This document shows positions 1-14,400 of a stretch of 64,000 nt of DNA, piece after piece. The notes below the pieces were generated by a model. That model saw nothing but the letters and a program-made list of their open reading frames with translations, ran no database searches and was not told the origin of the DNA. Numbering within the stretch: position 1 is the stretch's first letter; every line of letters starts with the position of its first letter. The position numbers and the translations under genes are program-made. Source of the stretch: Ctena decussata (lineage: Eukaryota > Mollusca > Bivalvia > Lucinida > Lucinidae); the NCBI GenBank assembly GCA_963989385.1, contig OZ022500.1, forward strand, positions 19,668,460 to 19,732,459, given 5' to 3'.

Positions 1-30
1 TGGGACGTTAAACCCGAGTTCACTCACTCC
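1..30 (+). repeat. SINE 3' tail (family S2), cut by window edge
   Basis: The first 30 bases closely match the 3' end of the tRNA-derived element at 62279-62431 (shared GACGTTAAAC and GAGTTCACTCA words). The rest of the copy lies outside the window. Confidence 0.6.
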
Positions 31-534
31 ATTTCGTTGATGCCATTGACTGGGAAACCGAAAACTGGTTGAATAAAAATATAGATTTATTTTTTCAGAC
101 TAATTTTATGGATTTTTGAGTTAATAAAACTAGAAAGATAATATAACTTTAGGCCGTATTAATTAAATTTTAATACAGGCATGGCCCGACGTTGCAAAGC
201 AACATCAGCTGACCCCAAAGGGGGCCAGCAGACAGCTTGCCTTTAGGTAACATGCAGGAAAAAAAACACTTACCATATGGCTTTTACCTTGCATTCCTTC
301 CAGTAAACATGATATATCTCGGAGAAAAGTTATGTTCATTTTTGGCACAATAGAACAACAACAATTTTATTCTTTTATGCCTCTTTCATACTTCTTTGAA
401 CATGACAGATCAAATAAATTTTGGCAAGATCAAATAAAAATTTTAAATAGGAAAAAATAACAACTTATTTCTTAAATAGAATTGTTCCACTCTATTTACA
501 GTCAAAACCAATTTGGAGAGATAACAACATATCT

Positions 535-1020
535 CTTGGATCAAAGGTGAAACTTATGTGCTTCTGTGTCATTTCCATATTTCTGTATGCCTGTGAATCG
601 TGGACCTTGACAGCACAGTTAGAGAAAAGAATGCAGGCCTTTGAGATGAGATGCTGCCGAAGGATACTGAAATTTCACACAAGGACAATATAACCAATGA
701 GGAGGTTAGCAGAAAGATCCAAGCAGCCATTAGATACTATGATGAACTCCTGACGCTGGTCAAGAAACAGAAACTAAGGTAGTTTGGCCACGTCTCAAGG
801 TCTTCTGGTCTAGCAAAGAAGCTTCTACAGGGCATAGTGAAAGGAAAAAGAAGAGGTGGAAAGATAATATCAAAGAGTGGACAGGGATGGATTTTGCCAG
901 CTCAATTTTGCCAGCTCAGCTAGGGCAGCTGAAAACAAGACATTGGTGAAAAGGGATTGTTTCAAAATCATCTGTGCTGCCCCAACGACCTAGTAAGGTT
1001 ATGGGATAGAATAGAATAAT
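535..1020 (+). mobile_element. Decayed LINE 3' end (RTE/CR1-type RT C-terminus)
   Basis: Broken translation in shifting frames reads like the C-terminal region of a non-LTR reverse transcriptase ORF. It includes a stretch resembling LYACESWTLTAQLEKRMQAF, then CCRRIL, then a distal KEWTGMDFASS block followed by a short TATGGGATAGAATAGAAT tail. In-frame stops and frame changes show it is dead. It is 5' truncated, as is usual for LINE copies. A further fragment of the same 3' end is at about 40670-40770. The LINE class is inferred from recalled family features; the exact clade is not certain. Confidence 0.6.
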
Positions 1021-1232
1021 AGATTTGCAGTCAAAATGAAGGGCGCTCTAAGAAGATTCCAATAACCCTGCAGTGCTGGTTGGTTCTTACAAAAAAATAT
1101 ATATAGAAAAATAGGTAAAAATACAAAAATAATGTCCGGAACCAGAACTCTGTATATGGAATATCAAACTAACAAGATGGAACGTCTGTAAATAATTTAA
1201 TTTTCCCTATGCATTTCACTGTATAAGATCAG

Positions 1233-1345
1233 CAGGGGAATAATGGCGTTGTATACATAGTAACGGCGTTATACCGTTACGTTATTGTGCACATAACGTA
1301 ACGGTATAACGCCGTTACTATGTATACAACGCCATTATTCCCCTG
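1233..1345. repeat. Perfect fold-back, 53-bp arms, 7-nt loop
   Basis: Arms 1233-1285 and 1293-1345 are exact reverse complements around the loop TGTGCAC. Outside the arms similarity continues with one mismatch for a few bases. No coding potential. It looks like a young fold-back MITE in the DNA upstream of SEC24. Confidence 0.9.
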
Positions 1346-2247
1346 ATGAATATATAGAAAAATATATAGAAAATAGTATTTTCTTCTTGTAAATTATCAA
1401 GGTAAACTTGAGCTCTATGTGTTTTTCCTTTTCAAATTACCAATTTTTGCATTGAGATTATGTTGCCTGCTAGGGTACCCTGCCATACCACGTAAACTGG
1501 AAACACGAAACACAGACCTCAGTTAGACTGCAGTAGGAACAGATAATTATAGAGTGTGAAACTAATTTTGGTTGATTGCTGAAAGCTACACATAAAATGC
1601 CATACCTGTTTCTAGGCTGTGCCTACAGGAGCAGTCTGATCAGGGTCCACACTGCAGGGTTACAGACCAACAGGGGCCTAGTAGCCCACAGCCCCTAAAT
1701 TTTGGGCTGGGCCCCTGAAAATTTTGAGAAAATGCCCATACCCCTTATGTTAAATTTTAAATTTTGGCAGTGTGGGCCCCTATGTCAAAATTGTAAGTCT
1801 CTATCCCTGCACTGTTTGCCATTCCAATTTGTACAGTTACCTATGTAGAGTAAGGAATAAGATGTCTGATTCTTTTAGGACATTTGGCATAGAAAAGATG
1901 CCTGTATTCGATTTTAAGGCTTGAGGTTGTCTTTAATGACAGATTAGATTTGTCATAATCATAATAATGAGATAAATGTTTATGACTGAATAATCCTTAA
2001 AATAATGCAAACACCATATTTACGGTTTTGGACAAGTAATTTTTTGCCGGACAAGTGGAGTTTGACTTTTTACTTGTCCCTGGACAAGTAAGAGATTTTT
2101 CTGTTTCCACAGGCCTGACTCAAAGAAAAAAGTTTGCTCCTAGGGGAGTTGAGAAGAAAAGCAAAAACAAAAATGGCAGAGATATTTTCCCTGAAAGTAT
2201 ATACCTTTGCCTTGAAAGAACAATAATATCCTTGTGTTTTTGTGCAG
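1346..2247. other. Upstream non-coding DNA before the first coding exon
   Basis: No gene is seen. It holds fragments of the short GCAAACAGTG-type palindrome (about 1620-1830), a GGACAAGTAA inverted pair (about 2031-2093), and at 2105-2232 a piece of the repeat found upstream of several other SEC24 exons. It ends in the splice acceptor TTTTTGTGCAG at 2247, so a non-coding first exon and promoter must lie further upstream. I could not place either. Confidence 0.5.
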
Positions 2248-2426
2248 GTTGGCTGTTCTTTGAGTGTGTATGATGATGAACCCTCAATTCCCTGGCCAGT
2301 ATGGACAGGGTCCTCCTCAAAACTATGGAGGTCAATCACAGCCAGGTCCACCGGGTCCGCAGGGTGGACCTCCTGGACCAATGGGTGGAATGAGACAGCC
2401 TATGTATAATGGACAACCTATGGCAG
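2248..2426 (+). CDS. SEC24C: SEC24 exon 1 (5' UTR end plus start codon)
   Basis: Acceptor TTTTTGTGCAG at 2247, 22 nt of 5' UTR with an in-frame TGA at 2261, then three consecutive ATGs from 2270. It encodes residues 1-52, rich in Gly, Pro and Gln ([18 protein letters not shown]). Donor GTAAGC at 2427; phase 1. An upstream non-coding exon is implied. Confidence 0.85.
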
Positions 2427-5400
2427 GTAAGCCTACAGTGCAGTCCAGGAAAAATATGGAGAAATTTGACTTGTGTATGATTGTTATGGCCACAGTGCTC
2501 CAGATAAGAAGGGGTAAGAGAGATAATTTAGGGATAATAATCATTATTTCTCCACAAAACATTTTGTGACCCCTCATTAGAACAGTCTCTTAGAGGCATT
2601 CTAATGAGGGGTCACAACGTGTTTTAGTTGAGAAATAAGAAAAATTATCTTTGAATTATCCTCAATACCCCTTCTTAACTGGAGCCTTGTGGCCATGATG
2701 GGCAGGCAAAATGTCAGGGGAAAATCAGGGAGAAGTCAGGGAATTTGGGACTGGAGGATGGGTGGAAACCTGTAAAAATCAGTCTACTGTCCATTGGTTG
2801 AATGTGAACGGTGAAAACCGTTGGGTCAATTTCGTGCTATCTTTGAAGTTTCAGTGATGGACAGGAATTGGAATCAATATAAAACTCATAAATAGTTCTC
2901 AGAGCTTCTAGTAGGGGAAGTGGAAGATAATTGTTTTCTAATTTCTCTGTAAAAACAAAATTTATGGCATCTAACTAGGCCATAAAAGTTAGTCGTAAGT
3001 CAGTTATCAGTTAGCTTGAAAATTTAAGCTCAGTATGACAAGAAATAATTTTTCCTTACCCATGAATTAGCACAGATTAACACATGGTAATCTGCGATAA
3101 TTCACGGGTAAGGAAAAATTATTTCGATTCTAACATTATATACAATCAAATTGCATGGATATTGTGACATTTTCCAATGAACTTTTTTGAATTGGATGCC
3201 GCCAGAAGTTCGACGTCATCAAGGCGCGAAATGTGCACAAATTTTCACATGATGCCACTTCCGATAGGCTTCATGGGGGAAATGTTTACGTCATGTTAGA
3301 ATAGTTGATAAATTGCTAACAACAATACTATAAAACAGTCTAATTATTGGGACAGATAGCACTGACCAAACAATGCAGACCCAGATCAGTAAAGGGCCTG
3401 TCTGGTCTAGCTCTGCACTGTTTGCCATTCCAGTTTCTTTTTTGGATGCAAAACTGCATTTTGAAATGAAGCTGTCTCATTTTAAGGATAATAATGGTGT
3501 TATTTACGGTGTTCCATGTATACTTTTTACAGGAGTTGCTTGGAATAAAATCTGTAAGACTTCAATACTAGAATACATTTGTTTGTATTGTATTTTGATG
3601 TCCTAGCCATAATATACAATTTGTATCTTTTTCAGGTCCTGGCCAATTTGGAGGTCCCAAGTCTGTTCCTATATCCAATGGCCCCCATGTAGGCCCTGGT
3701 TCGGCACAATTTGGCAGTGGACCTCAGGGAGACCAGCCAAGGTAATAGCTTAGTGAACATACACCCTGTCAAAACTCTTGCAGCATAGATTTGCCCTAAA
3801 TATTTGGACAAAATCAAGTGCTGCCAATAGGAAGGAGTGACAGGGATAATTTAAGGATAATTTTCCACATTTCTTTACAAAATGTTGTGGCTCCTCATTA
3901 GCGCTGTCTTGCCAAGATGATTTTAATGAGGGGTCACAATGTATGGGTGCATTGAGAAATCAGTAAAATTATCTCTAACGTATCCTCAAAACGCCACTCA
4001 ATCTGGATCTCTGAGAGGATGTGTCTTCATTTTAGTTGCAGGGGTAAGCTTAGAGCTTTCAGACAGGGGGAAGTTTTGCGACATTTTCAGGACTTCGCGG
4101 AGAAGTTTAGGCCCAGATTATGGATTTCCCTATATATTGTATACATTTTCACATCTCCCTCAGCTCAAAATAGGGAGAAGTAAGCCAGCTTTGGGAGACT
4201 ATTTCTCCCAAATTGCCCTCTAGGCTGAGCCCTGGAGTTGTAACAGAGGTCCAGATAATGAGGGGCTTGATGGTAATTATGAGATAATTTCTGTGAATTC
4301 ATCTTTATATATCAGAGTTTTAGATAAGAGGGAGTATTTAGTGATAATTAGGGATAATTTTTGTTAATTCTGCATAAAAACCTATGTTGTGACCCCTCAG
4401 CTGAACCGTCTCGATGAGGCGGTTCAGATGAGGGGTCACAACATAGGGTTTCAATGAGAAGTAAAAAAAATTATCCCTCAATTATCATCAAATACCCCTC
4501 TGATCTAGAGCTCTGATATATGTTGAGACACCCATTTAAAATTGTCCTGGTGAGCCGATTTGATTGAGGGGTCACAAAATAGGTTTTGAGGTGAGGAGTA
4601 CGAAAAATTTGATTAAATATCCTAAGGAGGTAAATTCATTCCTTTAGAGTAGGTCCAGCAAAATGTTGAGGGTATGCAGCTTTTTCTTTTCATCCATCCA
4701 TCCATCCTTTCAAATGTGCATCAAGCTTGTCAGTATTAGGTGGTGGCACTGATCGAAGGTATACCTGAAGCCCTGCTGACTTGCCCCAGTAATGATTCTG
4801 AGTCCCAGTAACTTGCACAGTGATGTTTATTTACAAACTGAAATTAGGTGCAAAAATGTATTGAATTATAATAATTTGTGGCCCTCGAAAAAGTTATTTG
4901 AATTAATTGGCTTAAATATATATTTCTCTTGTTGGCAGAATGGGAGGTCCAGGTATGATTCCTCCAAGAGGACCAGCCCCTCCAGGAGCTGGGCCTGGTC
5001 AGATGGGGATGCCTAGGGGACCGAGTCAACAACATATGGGACAAGGTCCAAGACCACCAGTTTCTACCAATCAGGTAAGCCAAATCTGTTGGGTTTGTTC
5101 TGATGACAATTATGAGCTCTGTAGTTTCTGTGAATTCTCCATATAAAAGTAATAATGTGGCTCCAAAGATTTACCTGCAGAGGCAGTTTTGATGAAGGTC
5201 ACATCATGTATTGTCAAGGTGATTCTGATGACAAACCACATGTTTTTATGACATAAAAACAGGTTATTCCAGAAAATCAGTTACATGGTTCTCGTCAGTT
5301 GGAGATGCCAGGAAATTGAGTTTACAAGCTCCTTGACCAATTTATACGGATGGATCTGTTTTTGTTCTTAAGTAATTGTAAATCCTGAAATTGTTAGGCT

Positions 5401-8400
5401 AATACAGATGAAGTTGTCTCGTAAGGTGTCTGGATACACTTCCATGTTTTCCACTATTTACACGAAGGAAACAATTTTCAAATTAGTGACTTCTTGTTTG
5501 CTTCTGAGGACAAAGCCCTTTCAAAATGGGGTATACTCTTGAAGGAAAGAACTTGCTCCATGGACAACAAATTCAGAAAGGATTTACTCTGAGGGCAGCA
5601 AATTCTTTCCTTTGAGAGTTGAGGCCCATTGAGAAGGGCTGCAAAAATGAATATGGCATAGAAGCATCCCCTGAAAGTGTACCCAATCACCTTAATACAT
5701 AATTCAGCCACATCTCTTTGAAATAAACTACTTTATCATATGACGTCACAGTCGTCACTGTTATTCAGTGGATAATGTCGTGGCATAAAGATATATGACC
5801 ACACCTGTAATAATACTTAAGTGTGTATGTGTAATGTCATTATCAGTATTCGTGTCAACAATGCATTTATTGAAATAATGCTATTTTGAGGGCCATAAAA
5901 GTCTATTTTAAAGGGTTATATGATAAACAGAATCTTACACTCATGGTCATTTCATACAAAATTTATGAAACTTGCCGAAGGCTCGTTCATAAATTTCATA
6001 TGAAATGACCACGAGTGTAAGAGCCTCTATTTCTGTAGATGTGTGCATACTTTATCTTTACAGATGACCAACCAGATGACCAATCAGATGGGTGGTATGA
6101 ATTTGTCTGGACCTCCATTCAGAGGGCAGCCACCAACGGTTAGTACTGTGTTAACTGTCAGTAATGTCACCTTCAGTTATAAGTTTGGGGATGAGAATGT
6201 TCAGGACTGATGAGGAATTCCTGATGTGTGAGTCCCAGAAATCAATTTCAGGATATTTGATATGTAAATTTTCAGGTCTATAATAATACAAGAATAACAA
6301 TTTTCTTCAGATAAAGACTTTTTCTTTGCCCACTAGAACTCTGTCAGGCAATAAAATTGGCAAGTTCTTCAATTGAAAATAAGTAATTTTCAATAGGCTT
6401 TATCCATTTGTTTAGCCATCAGTCAAATGCTTGCCAAACTCTTGAATTTGTGAGCCAGTAGATTGGCATATATTAGCATAAATCAAACCCAGTGAATATT
6501 TAGTGATTTACAGCATATTATTGTTCTTCTTTGCAGAGTAACAACCCGCCTTCCAGCACCCCTCAGGGCTACGGTCAGCCAGGAAGAGGTCCTACACCTA
6601 CCAGCATGGGCCCTGGTTCAGGAGGTATGGGATACCAGCCTACCAGTATGGGTCCAGCACAGATAGGAGCAGGTCCACCTGGTAATGTTGGCATGGCTCC
6701 ACCTACAAGTATGGGCATGATGCCACCTTCAACTAAGGCAATGGGGGCTCCACCTACAAGTATGGGAATGGTTCCTCCTACAAGTATGGGAATGGGGCAT
6801 CCTCCTACAAGTTTGGGAGCTCCAGCAAGCATGGGAGCTCCTCCAACAAGTATGGGACCGCCTCCTACAAGTATGGGAATGGCGCCACCAACAGGTATGG
6901 GAATGGCGCCTCCTACAAGTATGGGAATGGGGCCCCCCACCAGAATGGGAGTACCTCCCACATCTACTGGAATGGGTCCTCCCAGTGGTATGGGACCTCC
7001 ACCAACAGGCATGGGAATGAGACCACCTACAAGCATGGGACCTCCTGTTTCTGGTGGCATGGGTCCGCCAGCTGGAATGGGAAATCCAAACTACAGTGGT
7101 GGCCAACAAGATATGGGTCAGGGTTATAATGCAGCTCCTACAGGATTAGAAATGAGACCACCCTCACAGCCAAGCTTTGGCCCACCTCCAACCTCAAATA
7201 TGGCAGGACCTAACTCACCAGGTAATAATATGTCTGGATTTGCTTTTGATAAGAATGCATAAATGCAAAAAAAAAATCAGATCTAGTTGAATAGATAGCA
7301 TAAAGCCTTTCAATCAGTTTTTCTACTCAGAGATTTTTTAAGCATTTCACAGTAAGCTCTGAAAATGCTTATGTTTTGTCGTTAGAATTACCTCCATGAC
7401 AGGCCCAGGCCACAAAAAATTTATATGAGCCGCGACACGACAAAACCAACAATGTGGTTGTGCGCCCAGCGCAGACTCAGATCAGCCTGGGCATCCGCCC
7501 AGTCTGATCAGAGTCTTCGCTGTCCGCATGGAGGTAGCTTAGTCCCTTAGCTACCTTTGAGCACTTAACGAAGAGTCTGATTAAACTGGGTGGATGCCCA
7601 GGCTGATCTGAATCTTCCCTCGGCGCACAACCACGTTGGTTTTGTCGTGTCGCGGCTCATATACAGAGCAGTTAGAAAGTCTGTCCCACAATTATCATCA
7701 AAACCACACCTAAATATAGGGCTTACAAAATTGCAAATGTGCTGGGCAGCGTAGCGCAGTTGGTAGCCCGTCTGACTCGAGAGCCAGAGGTCCCAGATTA
7801 GATACCCTGTCCGGCCACATACTTTTGTTTCTCTTTCCACTGATTCAAGAAGGGGTGTTGTCAGTTACTGGCAAAAGTATGTGCACTTAGCATTGGCTTA
7901 CCCCTTAGGAGGTCTAAGCCTGCCCAGGAATAATGTAGTTAGGTTAATTGACTGTCCTATCATAACCATAGCTGTTTACCGTGGGTGTAAAGCAACAAGA
8001 CAACAACAACAAACAAATTGCAAATGTTTTAAAGTTTTTTAATAGCTTGCAGTTAAAAGAAAGTTAAAGACATTGTGTTCTTTAAAGTGAAGAAGAACAA
8101 CCATTGACAGCTGAAAGTTCCATAATATTTAAGAGACCATTCTTGTGCAATAAACTTTGATTACAGCTATTCTCTGGTCCTGTAATGTCATTATCTGTTG
8201 AGGTAGGGAAATTATTTTGACAAAGTAGCAGTTTTACTGGACCGTTGCATAATATGTTTATGACAGCCAGTAAACAAAATTATTTGTCTTTAAGATGAAT
8301 CAGTACACTTTCAGGGGAAGCAGCTCTGCCATTTACATTTTGGCTTCACTTCTTAATTGGGGTCAACTCTATAGGAAAGAATAAGCTCCTAGGGGAGTAA

Positions 8401-11400
8401 ATTCTTTCCTTTAACCCATTTTTGACCAGATACCCGTTTTGGGGTATTACGCAAACAGTGCAGACCCAGTTCAGATGCCACAGAATGTGGCATCTGATTA
8501 GGGTCTACACTGTTTGCTTACAGGAAATTCTATGCAAAATACAGTAAAAGCCAAAAAAATACACCAGAAACCCCTAAAATTTGAAATGGACTAACCCAAA
8601 TAATATGGATGGACAAGTCCATTGGTCAAAAAAGGGTTAAGAGTAGGTCCCTCTTTGGAAGGACTATGTCATACAGGGAAGCAAGCAGGAAGTCACAGAA
8701 GTTGTCCCTCTTTGTAAGAATGGTGGAAATACATGGAGGTGAACCCATACATTGCAAGGTGTCCCAATACATGTATATTCATTGTGGTATATTCACGTCT
8801 ATTAGTGTAAATTCTTGGACTTTTTTTGCAGCAGGATATGGTCAGCCCCCATCTTTCCCTCCATCGTCACAGTATGGGGGTGCACCAGGTGGACAGCCAG
8901 TCTATCAGCAAGACCAGTATATGGGTGGGGGTGCACCTCAGGGCTACCAACAAGGATTTGGTGGTCCCCAGGGTGCCAGACCAGGAGGTCCTGGCATGCA
9001 ACCAGGCCCAGCTATGCAACCTCCACAGCAAAAGAAATTAGATCCTGATCAGATGCCTAGTCCTGTAAGTATCATAGCATGGAGTGCATTGGAAAAAAAA
9101 CTGTATTGACATATTGTTTAGTCCCTTTAATACAATACACATTGTACATTTGGGTTCCATTGAAAGGCATGGCTTGGTACATAAAAACACATATACTGTG
9201 ACTAAACTACAAAGGAATAGAAGGCAAATGAGCATGAAATACTCATTTGCCATATATTCCATGGTAGTTTAGTCTTGATAGGAGCCATGACATGAAAGTG
9301 TTCCAATATAGCATTATAATAAGGAGAAGCATTATAGAGACACTGCTGAACAGACTTTGACTGGCCGTATATTCCAGTCAGTCAATCCTTATAGAAAGAG
9401 TCAGTTTCTTCAGACTGCACATTTACTTGGAATCATTTTTATATCTTGATGAGAGTGAAGAAATATTTTATATATAGCATATATTTTATCATATTAGTGC
9501 ACTCTTAATGTGAGGCTTGATGTTCTCACTTTCAAAGCAGTTGTAAATATTACCGAAAATCTGTGACTAATGTACTTTCTTTTAATGTTTTCTTTACACG
9601 GAAGATCGCAAAAATGGTTTTTTGAAATAACCCTTAATGCCTGTCACATGGGAGGCTGTTATGGGGGCACTGTTATTGCGAGGCTGCATGTCCTTGCTTT
9701 CACAGCAGTTGTAAATATTACCAAAAATCAGTGGATAATGTCCTTTCCTTTAATATTTTCTTAGCACTGAAGATCTAAAAAATGCTTTTTGACACACCTG
9801 CTTTAGCAAGGAGCGATAAAGGCGTCTGGTTTTCCATCCATCCTTCAGTCTGTCCATTAGGCACTTCTATCTTAATATTAAGTGTCTCTACATTAAGTTG
9901 AAATATGTTTGTGTTTCAGTTACAAGTGATTGAAGACGATAAACGTAATCGTAGTGGTGTGTTCAGTACTGCTGTTAAAGGTGCAGTTCCTCCTTTGGTA
10001 ACCACGCCGTTCATTACACAAGATCAGGGTAGGTATAAACCCTGTACTATTGGTGAAACAGGGCTTTAGATATAGGAGACGACATATACTGAATTTATTT
10101 GGCAATTAGATTGGATTTTTCCGCTCCAAAAAAGTTCAAAAACTCTAGATCAGTCTTACAAGACTGATCTAGATTGTTAGGATTGTTTTTACAAGAAAAA
10201 TAATCATATAGCTGAATTGATAAACTGATACACATATTTTGGGTCGGTTTGGAGGGGTAATGCCCCTGTCTTAAATATATCAGAAATAAATGAGGTATTT
10301 GAGAAATAATTTTTCCTTGCCCATGCAGTGATATATCCATGCAAGTTCTACATGATTGACGACACATGCTGTTGGAGGGCAGATCACAAAATATTAATTC
10401 ATGAATTCAAAGCCATCATGAATTAATATTTGTGTCTGCCTGACAACACAATCATTTTGATTCTAATGTTATGCAGTGTATACTTTCATTGAGTTTTCTG
10501 GTTTAGCCATGTTGCTTTGAGAAAGTACAGATTTGTGAGACAGTGTCCAACTGTCCATGGAATTCTTGTTCCTGTTTTATTTGCTGTGAAAAGTAATTAT
10601 GGCATCAAGTGACAAAGCTTTTCTGATGAGATTGTTGTAGAAATAGGACAGTATATGTAGGAATTATTATCAGTATATTGCTAGCAGCTGTAGCATAATG
10701 TTTTACACAGGGACATATATGAGTTATACCATTTTCTTATTTGCCAAAGACTCTACTTCCGAAATAATCATAGTTGAGAAAAGTTAGATATGACACAGTA
10801 TTCCACTCGGGATGTTAGTACACTCTTAAGTTGAATTTTCTGTCTTTTTTAGGCAACTGCAATCCATCTTTTATGAGATCAACAATGTACAATATACCAT
10901 GTACCTCAGACATGTTGAAGAGCAGTCATATACCCTTAGCTTTAAACATATCTCCTTTTGCCAAACTACAACCAGAAGAGGTGAGTAAGGGTGTGGTACC
11001 TCATAAAAACATACATTGTTATCCCTCATTAGATCTACCTTGATAAGATGGTTCTGTGTTTTGAGTTCGAGATAAGAAAATTATGCGTATCTGCAGCTTG
11101 GATTTGATAATACTTCCTTAAAAAATCTGCTTTTATACTGAGAATCTGCTTACCAAGTTGATATTCAAGAAATTAATCAGTCTGTATTTATGAATATGAA
11201 AAAAACAATGAAAATTATCCAGAAATCCTTTTCAAATACTTATCGTACCGACGCTCAGATTGGTGTTTTGATATCATTGTTCAGACCATATCTCAGCCTG
11301 TCAAACTTAAGTCAGAAAAAACTTATTTAGGAATTAGACTTAGAGGGAACAAGCTAGTAGAGTAGGGAAATGTCTTGATCAATGTACAACAATAGCAGTT

Positions 11401-14400
11401 TTTCCGGCGCGAATTCATTTATGAGTGGAGCCCATTGATAAGAAAGGCAAAAAAGTGGTAGAGTTGCTTCCTCTGAAAGAGAGTATACCGATTCACCATA
11501 AATTTATAAAGCATATTCTGATATATTTTGCAGAGTCCACCTCCTATAGTTGATCTGGGTGAGCTTGGTCCAGTCCGATGTAAGAGATGTAAAGCTTACA
11601 TGAATCCTTACATGATGTTTATTGACGGCGGCCGGAGATTTCAGTGTGTATTCTGTGGTGCAGCAACAGATGGTAGGTAGATATTACATCCAAACATTAA
11701 CCCATTGCATTCTGGGTATTTTTGTCGTCTGCTGAAATTGTCATCCGCATCAAAAATCAAGAATATTGGTCTAACTAACTCTTGTAAAAATGATGTCTTG
11801 GCAGCAAACAGTTTGGATCTCAAATCAGCCCCCATGTTTGATCTGGATCCAAACTGTTTGCCCAGATACCCAAAAGGGGTATCCCGAATGGAATGGGTTA
11901 AAAGCAAAGAATGAGGTGAGGGTTGTTTTCATAATTTATCATCATTTTGAGCCCATTCAGGGAAAAGTATGGGCAAAGTTTAACCTTCAGTGTCATAGTC
12001 TTTAGCTTTATATACAAATCCAGAGCATTGACAGATTGGTAAAAATAATCAGAGCAAATTCATACTCAGAGATGGTGCAGAGGGTGCAAGCACACTCCTA
12101 ATTGGCCAAATTATTTCAAAATCCTGCAGTTTTCTGCCAGAAATTGTGTTTACACCCACAAAAGTTGGCCTAAAAATCTGAGATTTCTAAACTTTCACAC
12201 CCTCTTTGAAAGTTTCCTGCAATTCACACCCCATTTTTCAAAAGTCTGCATACAGGCCTGCAGAGACATAACTTTATCAGACTGGGAGTATAGAATTTAG
12301 TCGTAGTTGCAATTTATATTTTAATGTAAGCATGTGCCTGTCTATTTGGTCCACCAGCAGATGGTTTTACGTGTCAAATGACTTGATAAATTTTGAAACA
12401 GTTACAATAACATAACAATGGTTTGACTTCTGGTAATATATGTAATAACATAAAAATGGTTTGACTTCTGGGGGAAAAAGGCACCAGTAATAATATTCAT
12501 CACTTGTCAAAGACGGATTTATGAATTTAATAATTTTAATCTGTGCTTGAGTAATGCTATGTCTTTTATTTTCAGTGCCCAATGAGTATTTTGCTCATTT
12601 AGACCACACAGGTAGAAGAACAGACTGTTATGACAGGGCAGAACTCTGCCTGGGCTCATATGAGTTGGTGGCAACTAAAGATTATTGCAAAGTAAGGACA
12701 TTTATATGAACTAAAGGGCAAAAATAGTTGCTGTTTCACATGTTCTGGCTGTGAATATGCTGATCAGCCTTAAACATTAGCAGTCTATTCCTTGACAAGT
12801 TTATTGGTAGAAAATAACTTTGAAGGGATATAAGATAAAAGTGGTCCATGCTGTAGCTACTTTTCTTTCATAAACATTCTTAAAGCTGGATCAAAATAAA
12901 CAGTGAAGTTTACATTAATGTTCTGAAAATGCATATATTGTCTGTCATTTCTAGATATATATATTGACAGATATTTTGTATATACCAACAAAACATTACT
13001 GAGGAGGAAAAAATAAAAACAAAGGACACAGTCAAGTCTTGTGCATTATTGACCTGACGTGAAATGGACTATTACTCCACCCCTCAAAAACTCCAGGACA
13101 AACAAATACACGTTTAATGCATTTTGTATGGGATCCAAACTACCTGTATTTTTTTTGTCCAAGGTTTGTGTTACCGTTATGTCACTTTCACTGGTCAGTT
13201 TCAACTGTCAGTCAATTTTCACGTCAGATTTATGGCATCTACTGAGATTTCTGTCTTAGTATGCAACTGTGTATGTAATACATAAGTATGCAACTATGTA
13301 TGTTATACATAATACTTCATAGTGAAGATGATTTCTCTTTCTCTTTACAGAATAGTGTTCTGCCAAATGCCCCAGCATTTATATTTATGATTGATGTATC
13401 ATATAACAGTGTAAAAAGTGGCCTTGTACAGCTAGTGTGTGAGAGATTGAAAGATGAGATTCTAGTGAATTTGCCAAAGTAAGTGTCAATAGTTGCCGTC
13501 ATCACTCAAGATTTAGAAAGAACTGCTGGAGCAAACAGTGTGAATCCAGATCCGCCTGCTCCCAATGGAGCAGTCTGATCGAGTTCTTTGGTGTTTGGCA
13601 TTCCACAAAGATTAGGATATTTCATGGACAAATATTTAGTAGATAGTGAAATGAACTTGTTCAAATTTTAGAGAACCATTGTATTTGGTTAAGGTGTCTG
13701 AGCAAACAGCTAGACCTGACGAAAGGTTAAAATTTATTTTACTTTATGTGAAATGTACTTGAAGGCTTATTTTCACAAATTATCTACCAAAGCTAATTGT
13801 GTAAAATTATGATTTGGTGATTATCATAGTGGTTCTTTACATTGAAGAAGCTTGTAACCTTACATTGATGGGTTTCTTTTTGTAAAATTTGCCAAGTTTT
13901 GCGAAAAAAAAAAAAAAAAGAAAAAATCCTGTCAGATTTGCAGTGGAATATTGTGTCAGTAACACTTTCAAGACATTTTGGTTGAATATCCCAGTATGTG
14001 TCTTACCATAAAACTGCAGAGAGCCCAGTAATTGAACTCAAGCTTTGAGTGATTGGATCACTAAATTTTACTTTATACTTTGTAATAGGGAGGTAGGAGC
14101 AGAGGAAAGTGAGATTCGTGTTGGTTTTGTGACCTATGCCAAGGAAATTCACTTCTACAATGTAAAAGGTTCATTAGCTCAACCTCAGATGTTAGTTGTG
14201 TCTGACCTAGAAGATGTGTTTGTACCATTGTTAGATGGATTCTTGGTAACGCTGGCTGAGTCAGAAGCAGTCATAGACAGGTAAAATCAAAGCTCTAGAT
14301 AAAGGGAATAACAGACAATAATTTTGGGATAGACTTTTTTTATTTCATAATAAAAAGTTGTGGCTCCTTATTAGAACGACCTCAGCAAGTCGGATTATTG

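Noticed and set aside
6575..7060. 161-aa minus-strand ORF with [10 protein letters not shown] repeats
   Set aside because: Antisense shadow of the SEC24 PPTSMGM repeat exon.
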